A DNA stretch of 64,000 bases from assembly GCA_010015745.1 (NCBI GenBank), contig ML978158.1, forward strand, positions 609,137 through 673,136, given 5' to 3'. The notes under the pieces were generated by a model. It had not been told where the DNA came from and made no database searches. It was given only the letters and a program-made list of their open reading frames with translations. Origin of the DNA: Setomelanomma holmii. Its lineage: Eukaryota; Ascomycota; Dothideomycetes; Pleosporales; Phaeosphaeriaceae. This document shows, piece after piece, positions 22,817-32,809 of the stretch (its first letter is position 1; every line of letters starts with the position of its first letter). The position numbers and the translations under genes are program-made.

Positions 22817-24058
22817 ATGGTGCTCGACTCCGCAGGGTCCAACTTCACCTATGTTGGAGTCAACTGGCCTGGCGCGGACGAAGTCATTATTCCCGAGGGT
22901 CTGCAGTATCAGTCTATTGCGTCAATTGCATCGAAATTAAAGAGTCTAGACATGAACGTCGTGCGACTCACATTCGCAATCGAAATGATCGACGACGTCA
23001 AAGATCGTGGCGGCGATGTGACAATCCAGAACGCATTTCGAAAAGCTCTGGGCACGACGAATGGGGACGCAGCATATCAGAAGGTTATCAAGAACAATCC
23101 CCAGTTCGGTACATCGACAACGAGGTTGCAGGTACGATACAACTATTTACGCTAGCCTAACTCTTGAGACTGACGAGACACCAGGTATACGATGCAATCG
23201 CAGCTGAGCTTGCAAAACAGCAGATCTACGTTCACCTTGACAACCACATGTCGAAGGGCAAATGGTGTTGCAGTGGGAACGATGGAAACACTTGGTTCGG
23301 CGACACTGACTTCAATATCGCTAATTGGAAACGCGGTCTAGAATTCATGGCGGATCATGTATGTTACGCTCCACTCTCTGCTACAAAAATCACTAAATGA
23401 CGTTGCATAGAGCAAGAATTGGCCCAACATGATCTCCCTCGGCCTCCGCAATGAGCTTCGCAAGCCCGATAGCGCCGGCGCCTCGCTCGCCTACACCTGG
23501 CCTATATGGTACGACCAAGTCATGGACGCTGCCAATCGCGTCAACAAAGCCAACCCAAACATCTTGATATTCCTCTCCGGACTCGAATATGACACCAAAG
23601 TCACGCCCATACCATGGGCAGACAATCTGGACAACGGCAAGAAATTCATGCTGAGTGACTACGCATACAAGAACAAATTGGTCCTAGAACTACACAACTA
23701 CCAAAACTCCGCCACAAACTGTGGCGACATTAAGAGTGGACTGTGGAGCAACGGTTTCCGCGCAACTGGCGACAAGTCCGTCAACAAGATGCCAGTCATG
23801 CTGACCGAATTTGGCTTCAGTCAAGCCGACAGCTCCTACACGGGTACATACGCCACTTGTCTCAAGAAGTTGATGCTGCAGTGGAAGAGTGGCTGGATGG
23901 TGTGGGCGCTTTCTGGAAGCTACTATATCAGAAGTGGAACGCAGGATTATGAAGAGACGTGGGGATTATTGAATCATCAGTGGAGCGATTGGAGGAATAA
24001 GGATGCGATTAGCGCATTGAAAGGGATGGTTAGGGATACTTTGGCGTCTCTGAAGTAA
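22817..24058 (+). CDS. GH5 (cellulase-superfamily) glycoside hydrolase; 5' end frame-shifted from its signal peptide
   Basis: Three exons in one frame: 22817-23131, 23185-23358, 23411-24058; 378 residues from MVLDSAGSNFTYVGVNWPGA. GH5 landmarks: NVVRLTFAIEMI, VHLDNHMSKGKWCC, acid/base Glu in ISLGLRNELRKPD, LVLELHNYQNS, nucleophile Glu in PVMLTEFGFS, and WMVWALSGSYY. Homologues start with a signal peptide followed by a stretch like APFKTSNQWVLDS. Here a signal-peptide-like segment (SSLACASALPYLL, then APFKTSNQW) lies immediately upstream, 22735-22820, but in another frame: one G appears missing in what should be TGGGTG at about 22818-22821. So the catalytic core is intact but either the secretion signal has been lost by a 1-base deletion or the base call is wrong. 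Probably an endo-beta-glucanase or mannanase-like secreted enzyme; specificity not assigned. Confidence 0.8.
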
Positions 24059-24154
24059 GCTAGGAAGCACTGTTACTCCGCGAGTATGAACATTTTTGCG
24101 ATTGATGAAGCAATGTATTTACACGAAAACCTCATTCCCATCTCCGTGACCCTT

Positions 24155-25363
24155 TTAGTAGGTGCTAGGGACAAGACTATTCGCCCAGTCTTCCACCGTT
24201 TTGAACTGGCTCTCGACGTCATCTGGAATACCATTTCCGTTCGCATCCACCCACGGCGTCCCGCCAGCAATCGCGCCTGGCCCATTCATGGGGCTGGCCG
24301 TCTCATCACTGATCAGCTCTCCGCTCTTGCCATAGCTCTGCAGTTCCGTGATGAGGCGCTTATCAATCGAGTCGCGAACCGTGCTTGCGCCGACCGACTT
24401 CTCCGCCAACGCCAGTGCATCGGCAGCTGAGAGAATCTTCACAGGCCCAGGAAAGTTGTATTTCGTGGTCTGAATAGCAAGACCGCCATAGTTGGACGAC
24501 GACACGCCAAGCTGTGTTCCTGACAACGCGCCGTCCTTGTCTGGGTCGTAAAAGTTGGCCTCGACATAGGCTTTGAAATTTGCGTTGCCGCGCGTGAATG
24601 CAGTAACGCCTGTACTTGGTCCCGAGATGAAATAGTTCCCGACGATATTTACTTCGCTCGCGCCTTCTGAGTCACCGGCAATGTATCCACCTCCCCCGCC
24701 CCAGTTGTACACGACGTTGTTGGTGAAGTCGTTTGTGCCCTTGACCTTGGGATTGCGAGTTTTGTTGTCGATGTACAAGTTCCTGAAGAGCGAGATGCCA
24801 TTGCCGATATTTGTCTGCATGAGTCCACCGCAAGAGTGCGTATCGAGACCTTGTCCGATGATGCTGTTTTGAATAGTAATATTCCCAACTTCGCTGCCGT
24901 TAATGGAGAATGTTTCGTCGCGGCCCCAAGATACGGAAACATGGTCGAAAATCATGTTTGATCCTTCAGCGATCGTGATTCCATCCTTGCCGCTGTCACC
25001 ACCCTTGCCCATGCGGATACGAATGTATCGCACAATAGCGTCATCCGCGTTGTTGAAGCTCCATCCGTTGCCGTATACGGTAATGCCATCGCCTGGCGCG
25101 GTCTGACCAAGAATTGAAACCCGCTTGGAGACCACGAGGCGATCGTTGATCTTGATGAGACCGCCGACTTGAAAGACTACGATGCGGTCCGGTTGTGAGA
25201 CGGCATCGCGCAGAGAGCCAGCGCCAGAGTCGTTGAGGTTCGTCACAACATACACCTTGCCATTGCGCCCACCGATGGCATTTTGACCAAAACCTTCGGC
25301 ATCCGGGAATGCAATGGCAGAGATTGAGCTCACCAGAAGCGGAAGAAGAGAGATGAAATGCAT
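24155..25363 (-). CDS. secreted pectate lyase-like right-handed beta-helix protein (PL1 type), bacterial in style
   Basis: Intronless, 402 residues. Signal peptide MHFISLLPLLVSSISAIA. Mature start FPDAEGFGQNAIGGRNGKVY and VVTNLNDSGAGSLRDAVSQ are typical of PL1-type pectate lyases best known from bacteria; then IRIRMGKGG, FDHVSVSWGRDETFSI, IGQGLDTHSCGG, and TRNPKVKGTNDFTNNVVYNW, the usual beta-helix ladder with the catalytic Arg region. The C-terminal DANGNGIPDDVE resembles calcium-binding tails of bacterial relatives. Such enzymes split polygalacturonate by beta-elimination outside the cell. It converges with the GH5 gene, with 96 bases between stops. Lack of introns and sequence style suggest old transfer from bacteria; this is inference. 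Exact CAZy subfamily not assigned. Confidence 0.8.
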   Translation of the reverse strand: MHFISLLPLLVSSISAIAFPDAEGFGQNAIGGRNGKVYVVTNLNDSGAGSLRDAVSQPDRIVVFQVGGLIKINDRLVVSKRVSILGQTAPGDGITVYGNGWSFNNADDAIVRYIRIRMGKGGDSGKDGITIAEGSNMIFDHVSVSWGRDETFSINGSEVGNITIQNSIIGQGLDTHSCGGLMQTNIGNGISLFRNLYIDNKTRNPKVKGTNDFTNNVVYNWGGGGGYIAGDSEGASEVNIVGNYFISGPSTGVTAFTRGNANFKAYVEANFYDPDKDGALSGTQLGVSSSNYGGLAIQTTKYNFPGPVKILSAADALALAEKSVGASTVRDSIDKRLITELQSYGKSGELISDETASPMNGPGAIAGGTPWVDANGNGIPDDVESQFKTVEDWANSLVPSTY

Positions 25364-25737
25364 GACAGTCCAGCGATGTCAAAAAACAGGTAGAGAATGA
25401 AGTCACGACAACGCAAACTCTGAGGTAGAGATTTAGCGCATGGTTATACATATTACTGCATTATTCCCGCAATACGCCATGTTTCCTTATGTTCTTTGTA
25501 GCTCGCTTGCAATTTTCGCGTACTAATCGCTGTTTTCACGGTGGAGAAACAAGGTTTCGTTTCTACCTTTCATTAAACCCAGAGTTTGATCGACACAACC
25601 GACGTGCCTGGAAGTCCTCCAATGACACCACACAGTTCAACCAAGGTCCGACACAACTGTATATATGCATAGTAACCCTACTAGATCCCCGGGCTATTGT
25701 TGTAGCGACGACTCGTATCACGCGCCTATAGCTAGAA
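25364..25737. other. upstream region of pectate lyase gene
   Basis: About 370 bases upstream of a minus-strand start and downstream of a decayed minus-strand frame. Holds the lyase promoter; a TATA-like tatacata lies near 25443-25450. Confidence 0.4.
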
Positions 25738-26559
25738 TATGCTGCGGCCGGTCTTGACTTCAAGAGGGACGATCCCTTCATCGGCAAGTTCGGCAACGAG
25801 ATCCATGAGCATCTGATCACACCCCGCAGCGGCCACAATGTCAATTGTGACTGGTAAGCTCATTGCGCTCAGCCACTCGCGAGTAGTACGTCCGATCGCC
25901 AACGGGCACTGTGTAGTTAGGCAGTGCAGCCATCACTGCCTTTTGATTGCCTGTAAGTCCTGCACCGAAGATGGAGCTCGGTGCACTAGTGTACACATCG
26001 CGATAGTCTTCAGTTCCAGCTCCGATACAGTACCAGAGAGGATTCGCATGTCGGCGTGAGCTTGCTGCGGAACCAGGCTTGGAAGGTCTGATATCTCTGC
26101 GTAGCGTTGTGGTAGCTTGAAAATGAAAGTGTCGCACTGCATTGCCATCTGACTCGCGTCTGAGGATTCCAGTATGGGGTCCTGCCAAACTTCGCTTGGT
26201 ATTGTTGCTTGAGAGGCTGAGCGAGTAGGCGATACTGGTCATAGATGGTGTTATTCGAATAAGTGAGCCCAATGTAAGATGACATGCCGCCAGTCGTATT
26301 AGAATACGCGTTGAAGCTGGCATTCGCGTTGAACGTCGTGGTATTGGCATCACGAAATGCCGCAAGTTTCGATATGAAGGCTTCGAATAGTGGCATGCTG
26401 GTCTGATCCACGGTCGGCCAGAACTCTTCGGGCAGGACAAGACTCTTCGAGTGTGATCTCGGCTGTCAGATCCGGGTAATAGTAGGAGATGGAGTTGAGC
26501 TGAAATACGCTAGAAGCGCGCGCGATCGCTGCAAGGCGTAGCAGCGTAGCGATCCTCAT
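25738..26559 (-). pseudogene. fragments of an unrecognised secreted protein, frame-shifted
   Basis: Coding-like pieces lie in different frames of the minus strand. 26559-26440 reads as a signal peptide and start (MRIATLLRLAAIARASS, SYYYPDLTAEITLEE). 26445-26150 continues convincingly in another frame (LPEEFWPTVDQTSMPLFEAF, AKFGRTPYWNPQTR) with several N-glycosylation-type sites. Near the 3' end there are GAGTEDYRDVYTSAPSSIF and, in a third frame, LPVTIDIVAAAGCDQMLM running to a stop at about 25738. No intron places these in one frame. I do not recognise the family. Best read as a broken secreted-protein gene; a mis-spliced gene with unusual introns is possible. Confidence 0.4.
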
Positions 26560-27069
26560 GGTGAACCAAACAACGATTATCCACCAAAATATACAAACCT
26601 GCCACTGCCGGATGAGCCTGCGTACTGTATGTACCGTGATATTGTCATGCCCGAGTATGTCGAGCGCCTGAAGGATGTAGGCGTCCGTTGTTAGAGCAAG
26701 GCATGCAGTGTAAAGCGGGAGGAAATTGTGTTAGATTATTGAAGATACAAGTTAGCAAGGCCCTGGACATTACATCATGCATCATGAACGATGCTCGGGA
26801 GGATCGGCTGCACGATAAGGAACCAGCATCTCACCAACATGACAATAATCACGCCGGAAGTGATCCTCCGCAATCCTTGGCGCACTCGGAAGCAAATCGG
26901 AAAGCCGAAGAACTTGAGCAGGGTATATAAGACTTCCACTAGATTTCGATCATGTCCATCTGATACCTTTTAGGTCACTAATTGATCGAGCAGGCTCTAT
27001 AGCCACGTAGATTTTTCCACCCTTGGCTACCAATTTTCTCGATCTGTGTCCTTCTATCGGAGCCCTGCA
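26560..27069. other. intergenic
   Basis: About 510 bases between two minus-strand loci. Only short frames; nothing supported. Confidence 0.5.
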
Positions 27070-27834
27070 TCATATGTCCAGAAGACCGTCGGAGGTTCCC
27101 GTACAGGCAAGCGGAGACACCCTCAAATGATGACACTCGAGAAAGCTACAGCCGTTTTCACCTGATGGTACCAAGTCAACTGTAATGGGGTGATACAAGT
27201 CGCCACCTGTCCTCCAGTAGACATGCCAGCCTTCGGGTGCAGCGTCCTTGTTAGGTTCCCAATCGCCCTCTGACCTAGCGAATTTGAAATTGGGGTGAAC
27301 CATGTCCCCTCCAGCGGCATCGAATGTCCACTGATCAGCCGTGCAGTCGAAGTCGTCCGGGCATGCAACGACAGCGGTCTCAGGCAGTTCGCCATCAGGC
27401 GTAGGAAGGTAGAGAACAATCATGCCCGTGATTTGAGTGCCGTTCAAAGGCTTGAGCGCAACGAGATAGGGAGCGTCGTTGTGCACGTCATTGTCGCCTT
27501 CACCACGCAGAGCGTACCTGCCGTTGGCGAGGCTGATGGGCCGGAAGTTGAGACCTGGAGTGATGGGAGAGACGGTGAAGTTCTCAAGGCCTAGTCGCTG
27601 AGATGTTGGCAGGGCCACAACGTTTCGTCCGTGCCATGGCTCTTGGGGACTTCATTAGGATTAGTTACATGCTAGCTTGTGCATGTGCATGTATTCCTAC
27701 CAGTTGGCGCGTAAGAAGAAGTACTGTATATGGGGGGCCTCTGCAGCTGAAGTAGCTGGGAATGATGCGGTTGGCGCAGCCAAAGCAGCACATGCAACGA
27801 AGACAATGAAGGCATAGTAGCTGTAGAGTTGCAT
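27070..27834 (-). CDS. secreted protein of unknown function, two exons
   Basis: Exons 27834-27701 and 27649-27070; 237 residues. The first exon encodes a clear signal peptide, MQLYSYYAFIVFVACAALAA. After the intron the chain continues NCPQEPWHGRNVVALPTSQ, with PISLANGRYALRGEG, VALKPLNGTQITGMIVLY and a C-terminal CSFLECHHL. The intron has a GTAGGA donor, an actaat-type branch site and a GAAG acceptor chosen for frame. Five to six cysteines in the mature protein suggest disulfides. I do not recognise the family; an extracellular or wall-associated role is inferred only from the signal peptide. Candidate for effector screening because it sits among plant-wall enzymes, but it is not small or very Cys-rich. 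Confidence 0.7.
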
Positions 27835-28199
27835 CTTCGTGCCGAGTCTCAGTGTATGTCGGTAGTGTTGTAGCACGAAGGATCAATAGAACGACTAAGA
27901 AGTCTGTCGCAGACAATACCAAGGGCTGCTTGTGAAGGCGCCAATACTATCGAGAGATCCGGCTGAGGTGAAGGCAGCCAGGCCGCCGGGGTGAGACCAC
28001 CTGAGGCGACTTTGATCACCGTGAGGTAGGAGCAAGTAAGAGTTATACTCTGCCAGTGCCAATGGATCTGGCTCCGTGCTTCTCTTCGTACATTTTCGAG
28101 AGCGCGGCGCAAAAACAAGCGCGATCGCTCATATGCAAACAGGGCTCAAGTACAATTTTAGTACCATTGTTGCTTTCGAGGGCTTCGACCGCGATTTGC
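27835..28199. other. intergenic
   Basis: About 365 bases: promoter of the secreted-protein gene and 3' flank of the next gene. Nothing else seen. Confidence 0.5.
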
Positions 28200-29249
28200 T
28201 TAATGCTTCATGCTGAGGTCTTGCTCGACATCCAACTCGCTGGTATGTATTCCCACCTTGCAACCCAGAGTACTCATTGAAGCTTTGCAGCTGTCACAAG
28301 TAGACACACCTTGGAAGAAAATCAATGGGCCAGGGTGGTAGAAGCACGTGTCCAGTCCTTCCTCGATTATCTCGTGACACTGAGTGCATGTCCTCTCCCT
28401 TGGCTCGTGCTTGATGTTGGCACCATTGTGAATACGTGCAAACCTCTGTGGGAAAGAATAAGGCTTCGTAGTCCGACTGGACGTGCTTGAGCTTGGCGCA
28501 CTTCGCAACGGCAAACTTTCGGATTGTAGTCGGTCAGGAGTCAAAGGGAAAGATCCAGGGATGTAAGAGTCGAGATCGGAGTCGGAGTCATGAAATTCAA
28601 ACTGAGGTTCATGTTTGATGCGAGGTGTAGACTGAGATATTGTCTGCCGCGCCTGAGATAGGGTTCGCTGGGCAAGTGGATCAATGACAGCGACTGTTGC
28701 GCGCATATTTTGGTGACTGGATGCTCGAGCGCTTTGTTGAGTGGCTAGTCGCCGCTTCATGCGCTCGTACGCGCCTTGATCGTCACTCTCCTCGTTATTT
28801 ATCATTCTACTTGGACCGGCTATCGAACTCTGCTTCTCTCGATGTTGTTTGATAATGCCTTGTGCAAACGTTGAGTGGGGTGTAAGTCCGCGAGCAACAG
28901 CACCGGATAGCGCGGGTGAAATTTTGCAAAGCTCAAGTAGCACAGATCTTATTGCCTCAGGATTGCTGGTGTAGACGATCTGGGCCAAATGTTGCGGATT
29001 GATAGGACGCGGATGCTTTCGGGACGGCCTTGAATTTGTCTGCGGCGCATTCCGCTCGGCTTTGATCAGGCTTGGATTTCCGGTTTCGGTCCGCGACTCA
29101 CTTTTGAAATACCTAGGAAGTTGTTGCTGTTGTGGTGGAGTTCGTGGTCGCTGCTCATACTCAGGAGATGAGAGAGTAAGATCAATCGCGTCAACTTCGG
29201 CATCATTACCTGACCGTCCATATCCAAAATTGTTCTGCCAAGAAGCCAT
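28200..29249 (-). CDS. disordered protein with SUMO-interaction-like motif and C-terminal Cys/His zinc-type module
   Basis: Single frame of 349 residues from MASWQNNFGYGRS. Residues about 19-28 read VDAIDLTLSS, a good SUMO-interacting motif with a following acidic/Ser tail. A short helical region follows (LAQIVYTSNPEAIRSVLLEL). The C-terminus has a regular cysteine/histidine pattern: CTQCHEIIEEGLDTCFYHPG, then TCDSC and GCKVGIHT, i.e. C-x2-C-x9-C-x2-H-P-G ... C-x2-C-x7-C-x4-H, which fits a two-ion zinc-binding fold seen in fungal proteins of unknown role. A possible 53-base intron near the end (GTGTGT...CAAG) would destroy this pattern, so I reject it. Probably nuclear by the SUMO motif; function unknown. 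Confidence 0.72.
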   Translation of the reverse strand: MASWQNNFGYGRSGNDAEVDAIDLTLSSPEYEQRPRTPPQQQQLPRYFKSESRTETGNPSLIKAERNAPQTNSRPSRKHPRPINPQHLAQIVYTSNPEAIRSVLLELCKISPALSGAVARGLTPHSTFAQGIIKQHREKQSSIAGPSRMINNEESDDQGAYERMKRRLATQQSARASSHQNMRATVAVIDPLAQRTLSQARQTISQSTPRIKHEPQFEFHDSDSDLDSYIPGSFPLTPDRLQSESLPLRSAPSSSTSSRTTKPYSFPQRFARIHNGANIKHEPRERTCTQCHEIIEEGLDTCFYHPGPLIFFQGVSTCDSCKASMSTLGCKVGIHTSELDVEQDLSMKH

Positions 29250-29961
29250 AGCTGATCAAAGATCTCAGCAACCGGAAGTGATTGATGCCAAAAAGGTGTG
29301 GTTGTTCGTGGCGATGATTGCGGTTGAGGTTCGATCGAGTGAAGTATGAAATCATGACCCTTGAACCAGCTCTCCTAGCGCGTCTCGGTTCCGGCACGAC
29401 TGCCGCCAATTCACGTGGGCGCACGGACATCAGCCCGGCGGCTCTTGACGGCCTTCACCACGCTACTGTACCCCGCAAAACCTTCATACCTCTCTTGGCG
29501 GAACAATCATCATCTGACTCTCTTGCGCATCCCATGGATAACACGAGATGATGTGGCAGAGAATCTCCGGTCGAGATTGTCCACCTTTCATCTCCCTCCT
29601 GTAACACGCTACACTAAACTCCAGGCCCTTCCGCACGGACGCGTCTGAAACCATCTGATTCCACCAACCATGCCGCGCTTTGTGCTCCATGATTTCTTGC
29701 ACTTGGGTCCGCGACCTGGGGTACCAAGGAAACAAATTCTCCGTAGGCTACGTAAGCCGACTCAATTTCAATGCCGAAACAATGTTTTGAGCTTGCCGTA
29801 GTGTGACCCGCAGTCCCCTCTGCAGGTACTCTAATTTACACGGACAATTGCGCACTGCCGGTGGCTTCTTAGCATGTGCTTATATACTGTAGGTCTTTTC
29901 TCAGCATTTCTTCTTGTTCACATTGAGTCCTTCTGGCATTTCGCTCTTTCCCCTCAGCAAC
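29250..29961. promoter_or_regulatory. divergent upstream region with TATA box for pectinesterase
   Basis: About 700 bases between divergent genes. TATATA at 29881-29886, 76 bases before the pectinesterase ATG, with a pyrimidine-rich leader (tcttttctcagc, ttcttcttg), is a plausible core promoter. Remaining sequence has no supported gene. Confidence 0.4.
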
Positions 29962-30972
29962 ATGGTCTCCTTCCTCACCCTCATTCTCTCACTGGCAGCA
30001 GCCGTTGCAGCTGCCCCAGCTTCCCTTGTCCCACGCGCAGGACGCACTTCTGCCCCGTCTGGCTGCCTTTCAGTCGGTAGCTCAGCAACATACAAGACTG
30101 TGCAAGCCGCAGTCAATGCCTTGAGTACCAGCACCACCACTGCTCAATGCATCTTCATCAACTCGGGCACCTACAAGGAGCAGGTCTACATCAAGGCGCT
30201 CAAGTCTGCACTCACCATCTATGGATATACCACCGATACCTCGACCTACACTGCCAACACTGTGACCATCACACAGGGCCTGAGCCAAGATGACGTTGCC
30301 GGCAACGACCTCACCGCCACCCTTCGAGCTTGGACTACAAACTTGAAGGTCTACAACGTCAACCTAGTCAACACCCGTGGCAACGGCTCGCAAGCTCTAG
30401 CTTTGAGCGCCAGTGCTGGCAATCAAGGTTATTATGCCTGCCAGTTCAAGGGTTTCCAGGACACCATCCTTGCGCAGACGGGCAATCAGGTCTACGCCAA
30501 GTCCTACATCGAGGGCGCCACCGACTTCATCTTTGGCCAGTACGCTACAGCCTGGTTCGATGGCTGCTCCATCCAAGTCCTCGCTGCGTCTCTCGGCTAC
30601 ATCACCGCCAACGGCCGCGACTCTTCATCTAACCCATCTTACTACGTTATCAACAAGTCGACCATCTCTGCGGCCTCTGGCAACACTGTCACAAAGGGCG
30701 CGTACTACCTCGGCCGCCCATGGAGGAACTACGCCCGCGTAGTCTTTCAGAGCACCAGCATGTCCAACGTCATCAACGCCGCTGGATGGTCAATCTGGCA
30801 GACCAGCGACACTCGCACCGACCAGGTTACTTTTGCTGAGTATGGCAACTCAGGCGATGGTGCGTCTGGCACTCGTGCCAGCTTCTCGAAAAAGTTGAGT
30901 TCTGCGGTTGCTATCACTACGGTTCTGGGCAGTGACTACAAGAACTGGGTTGACACCAGCTACCTCTCTTGA
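29962..30972 (+). CDS. pectinesterase (pectin methylesterase, CE8)
   Basis: Intronless, 336 residues from MVSFLTLILSLAAAVAAAPA, a signal peptide; the frame extends 16 codons upstream with another Met but the later one starts the signal directly. CE8 active-site residues are all visible: oxyanion Gln in CQFKGFQDTIL, Asp in GATDFIFGQ, Arg in YYLGRPWRNYARV; also LTIYGYTTD and AGWSIW. The enzyme removes methyl esters from homogalacturonan, giving substrate for pectate lyase, so it works logically with the lyase 4.6 kb away. Intact. Confidence 0.94.
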   Translation: MVSFLTLILSLAAAVAAAPASLVPRAGRTSAPSGCLSVGSSATYKTVQAAVNALSTSTTTAQCIFINSGTYKEQVYIKALKSALTIYGYTTDTSTYTANTVTITQGLSQDDVAGNDLTATLRAWTTNLKVYNVNLVNTRGNGSQALALSASAGNQGYYACQFKGFQDTILAQTGNQVYAKSYIEGATDFIFGQYATAWFDGCSIQVLAASLGYITANGRDSSSNPSYYVINKSTISAASGNTVTKGAYYLGRPWRNYARVVFQSTSMSNVINAAGWSIWQTSDTRTDQVTFAEYGNSGDGASGTRASFSKKLSSAVAITTVLGSDYKNWVDTSYLS

Positions 30973-31244
30973 TTGCGGGCTCGCTGTAGGGAGAAGTGGG
31001 ACAGAAGCTATTACTTTCTTGTATATATTCATGCTGGGAATGATGAAAAATTGGATTAATCCTGCGCTATGCAGTCTTTAAAATTGCTCTTGCCACAATC
31101 CTGATATCTCCGTTTTAACATCCCGCAACTTTGAATATGAAATGCTTATCCAAATCCTCTGTGTGAAATGCACGAATTTATCGGCCTCGTCGCCTCACCG
31201 GATGTACCGCTCCACGCGTGTAGCATGTCGTTCATCATGCAGAT

Positions 31245-32809
31245 CTACGCGCCTGCTTTCCACAGCTCATACGCATAAAGGCAGTGCAGCACATATGCCC
31301 CTGTGGTTCGAACTGCCCAATGCTCTGATATAGGTCGACAGTCTCCGCTCTTCAGTTGTTGTTTGAGCATGGTCAAATCCTTCGGCGAAGTCCATGTGTT
31401 GCGGACTCGGTGAATTAAAGCATTGGGCTCAAGCACATAACCTCCTGTAGCATAATCGGGAAGAATCGTGACAACGTAGTCCTCTGTTGGATGATTTGAA
31501 GGCTTCCGGCCAACGAGAACGTGCATGAAGTGTTGAGTATTCGATGCTGGAGCGTTGAGGGGCTTCGTACAGAAGACAACTTGGGCACGATATTCCCCAA
31601 AGTCTGACTGCCCGCAATGCTCACAAACTGCAGACCGAGAGCTCCAGAAACGGCGACTTGGCCATTGAAGACGCGATAAGGTTAGTGTGAGCAACATCGT
31701 GCTTCGACTTTCGAGATTTTCGGAGACATTGGTGTGGGTCAGATCCAGCGCCATCCGTAGTATGTCGATGTTATTCGCGCTCGTCCATGCTCCAAAGTGC
31801 TCTCCAGCTCTCCAAAAGAGGTCTTGCAGGGTTTCCTCATAGGCGACTTGGAAACTGGAGCCGTGCTTCACCAGTGCGAGGAAGGCGAAGATGCGGTCAT
31901 TTATCACCGCGCAGTCTGTGCGACCTCGGAAGCTCAGTATATCCCAAAGGTCGTGGGTTTGATGGGCTGCAGGTGTGGGTTTGATGGGCTGCAGGTGTGG
32001 CTTTGTGTGGCCGTTGATTGACGTAGTTGTAGAACCTTTTCTTGAGCTCGTGTTGCGCGTCATTGGGTAACAAATGAGTGCACTGAAAGCCAATATCGAA
32101 AACTTTTTCGAGACAATGCCACGCGAACATGTTTGGGCCAGCGAGTACAACAATGTGACTTGCTACTAGTAGTTCTTGGGTAATCCCTGTGTGATCAAGA
32201 TCAGTATAACCTTATGCCCCTCATATTTGATGGACTCGCCTTACAGGTGCGATCCCAGTACGGATGAGCCCAAAAGGCTGTGTAGCTTGCTTCTAGGTCC
32301 AGATCGCTGTTCTGTTCGGAATCTCCCAATGTTGATGTGACATATCGAGACAATGGCGAAAGAGCGGGATCGTTCCCAAGCCACACGATCACCTCGAGAG
32401 CTGTGCAGTAGATTGTCCCCATGCGAGCCACCTGGATGTTCTTCTCGGCCGTTGTTTCCTGGTCTATGCAAAGAGCATCGATCCACAACCATTCTAGTGG
32501 AAAAGTGGCCGCTGCATGGACTAAGAACTCGAACAGATTTTGACGAACTTTGTGACCATTCCCGCTCAAGCAGATCTCGTGGGTCTCGCCGACCGACCCC
32601 CAGGTATATGAAAGGCATCTATAAGGCGGACATTCATTTCTTCTCCCCTCCACAGCAGGAATGGTGACTAGGTCAACTTGTACGAGACCATGGCATCTCT
32701 TTGGCAGTACCCTTAGCAGACGGAAATTCCTCGATGGATCATTCAATGGTTCGTAGGCATTTTTGCGAGATTCGGATCGAGGTAGTATGCAAATGCCCTC
32801 CTGCTCCAT
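31245..32809 (-). pseudogene. HET-domain (heterokaryon incompatibility) gene with frame-shifting 22-bp tandem duplication
   Basis: Exon 1 32809-32245, intron 58 bases, exon 2 32186-31245. HET-domain hallmarks: YRCLSYTWGSVGETHEICLS, LEWLWIDALCIDQETTAEKN, VIVWLGND, and across the intron PYWDRTWITQELLVASH. C-terminal region: NDRIFAFLALV, DLFWRAGEHFGAWT, CEHC, DYVVTILPDYATGGYVLEPN. The frame breaks at a perfect tandem duplication of a 22-base unit (31957-31978 and 31979-32000). With one unit disregarded the reading continues as PAAHQTHDLWDILSFRG in the downstream frame, so the duplication is the lesion. HET proteins trigger cell death on fusion of unlike hyphae; here the allele is probably inactive or makes a truncated HET domain protein. 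Confidence 0.8.
31957..32000. repeat. perfect 2 x 22 bp tandem duplication inside HET gene
   Basis: Positions 31957-31978 and 31979-32000 are identical (gtttgatgggctgcaggtgt plus gg). Twenty-two is not a multiple of three, hence the frame shift described for the HET gene. Perfect identity suggests it is recent. Confidence 0.92.

Noticed and set aside
28255..28310. Candidate 53-base intron near the 3' end of the SUMO-motif gene
   Set aside because: Splicing would destroy the regular cysteine/histidine pattern and shift frame.
31300..31330. B-box-like ggttcgaac as a sign of a tRNA gene
   Set aside because: No matching A box or acceptor stem; lies inside the HET gene.
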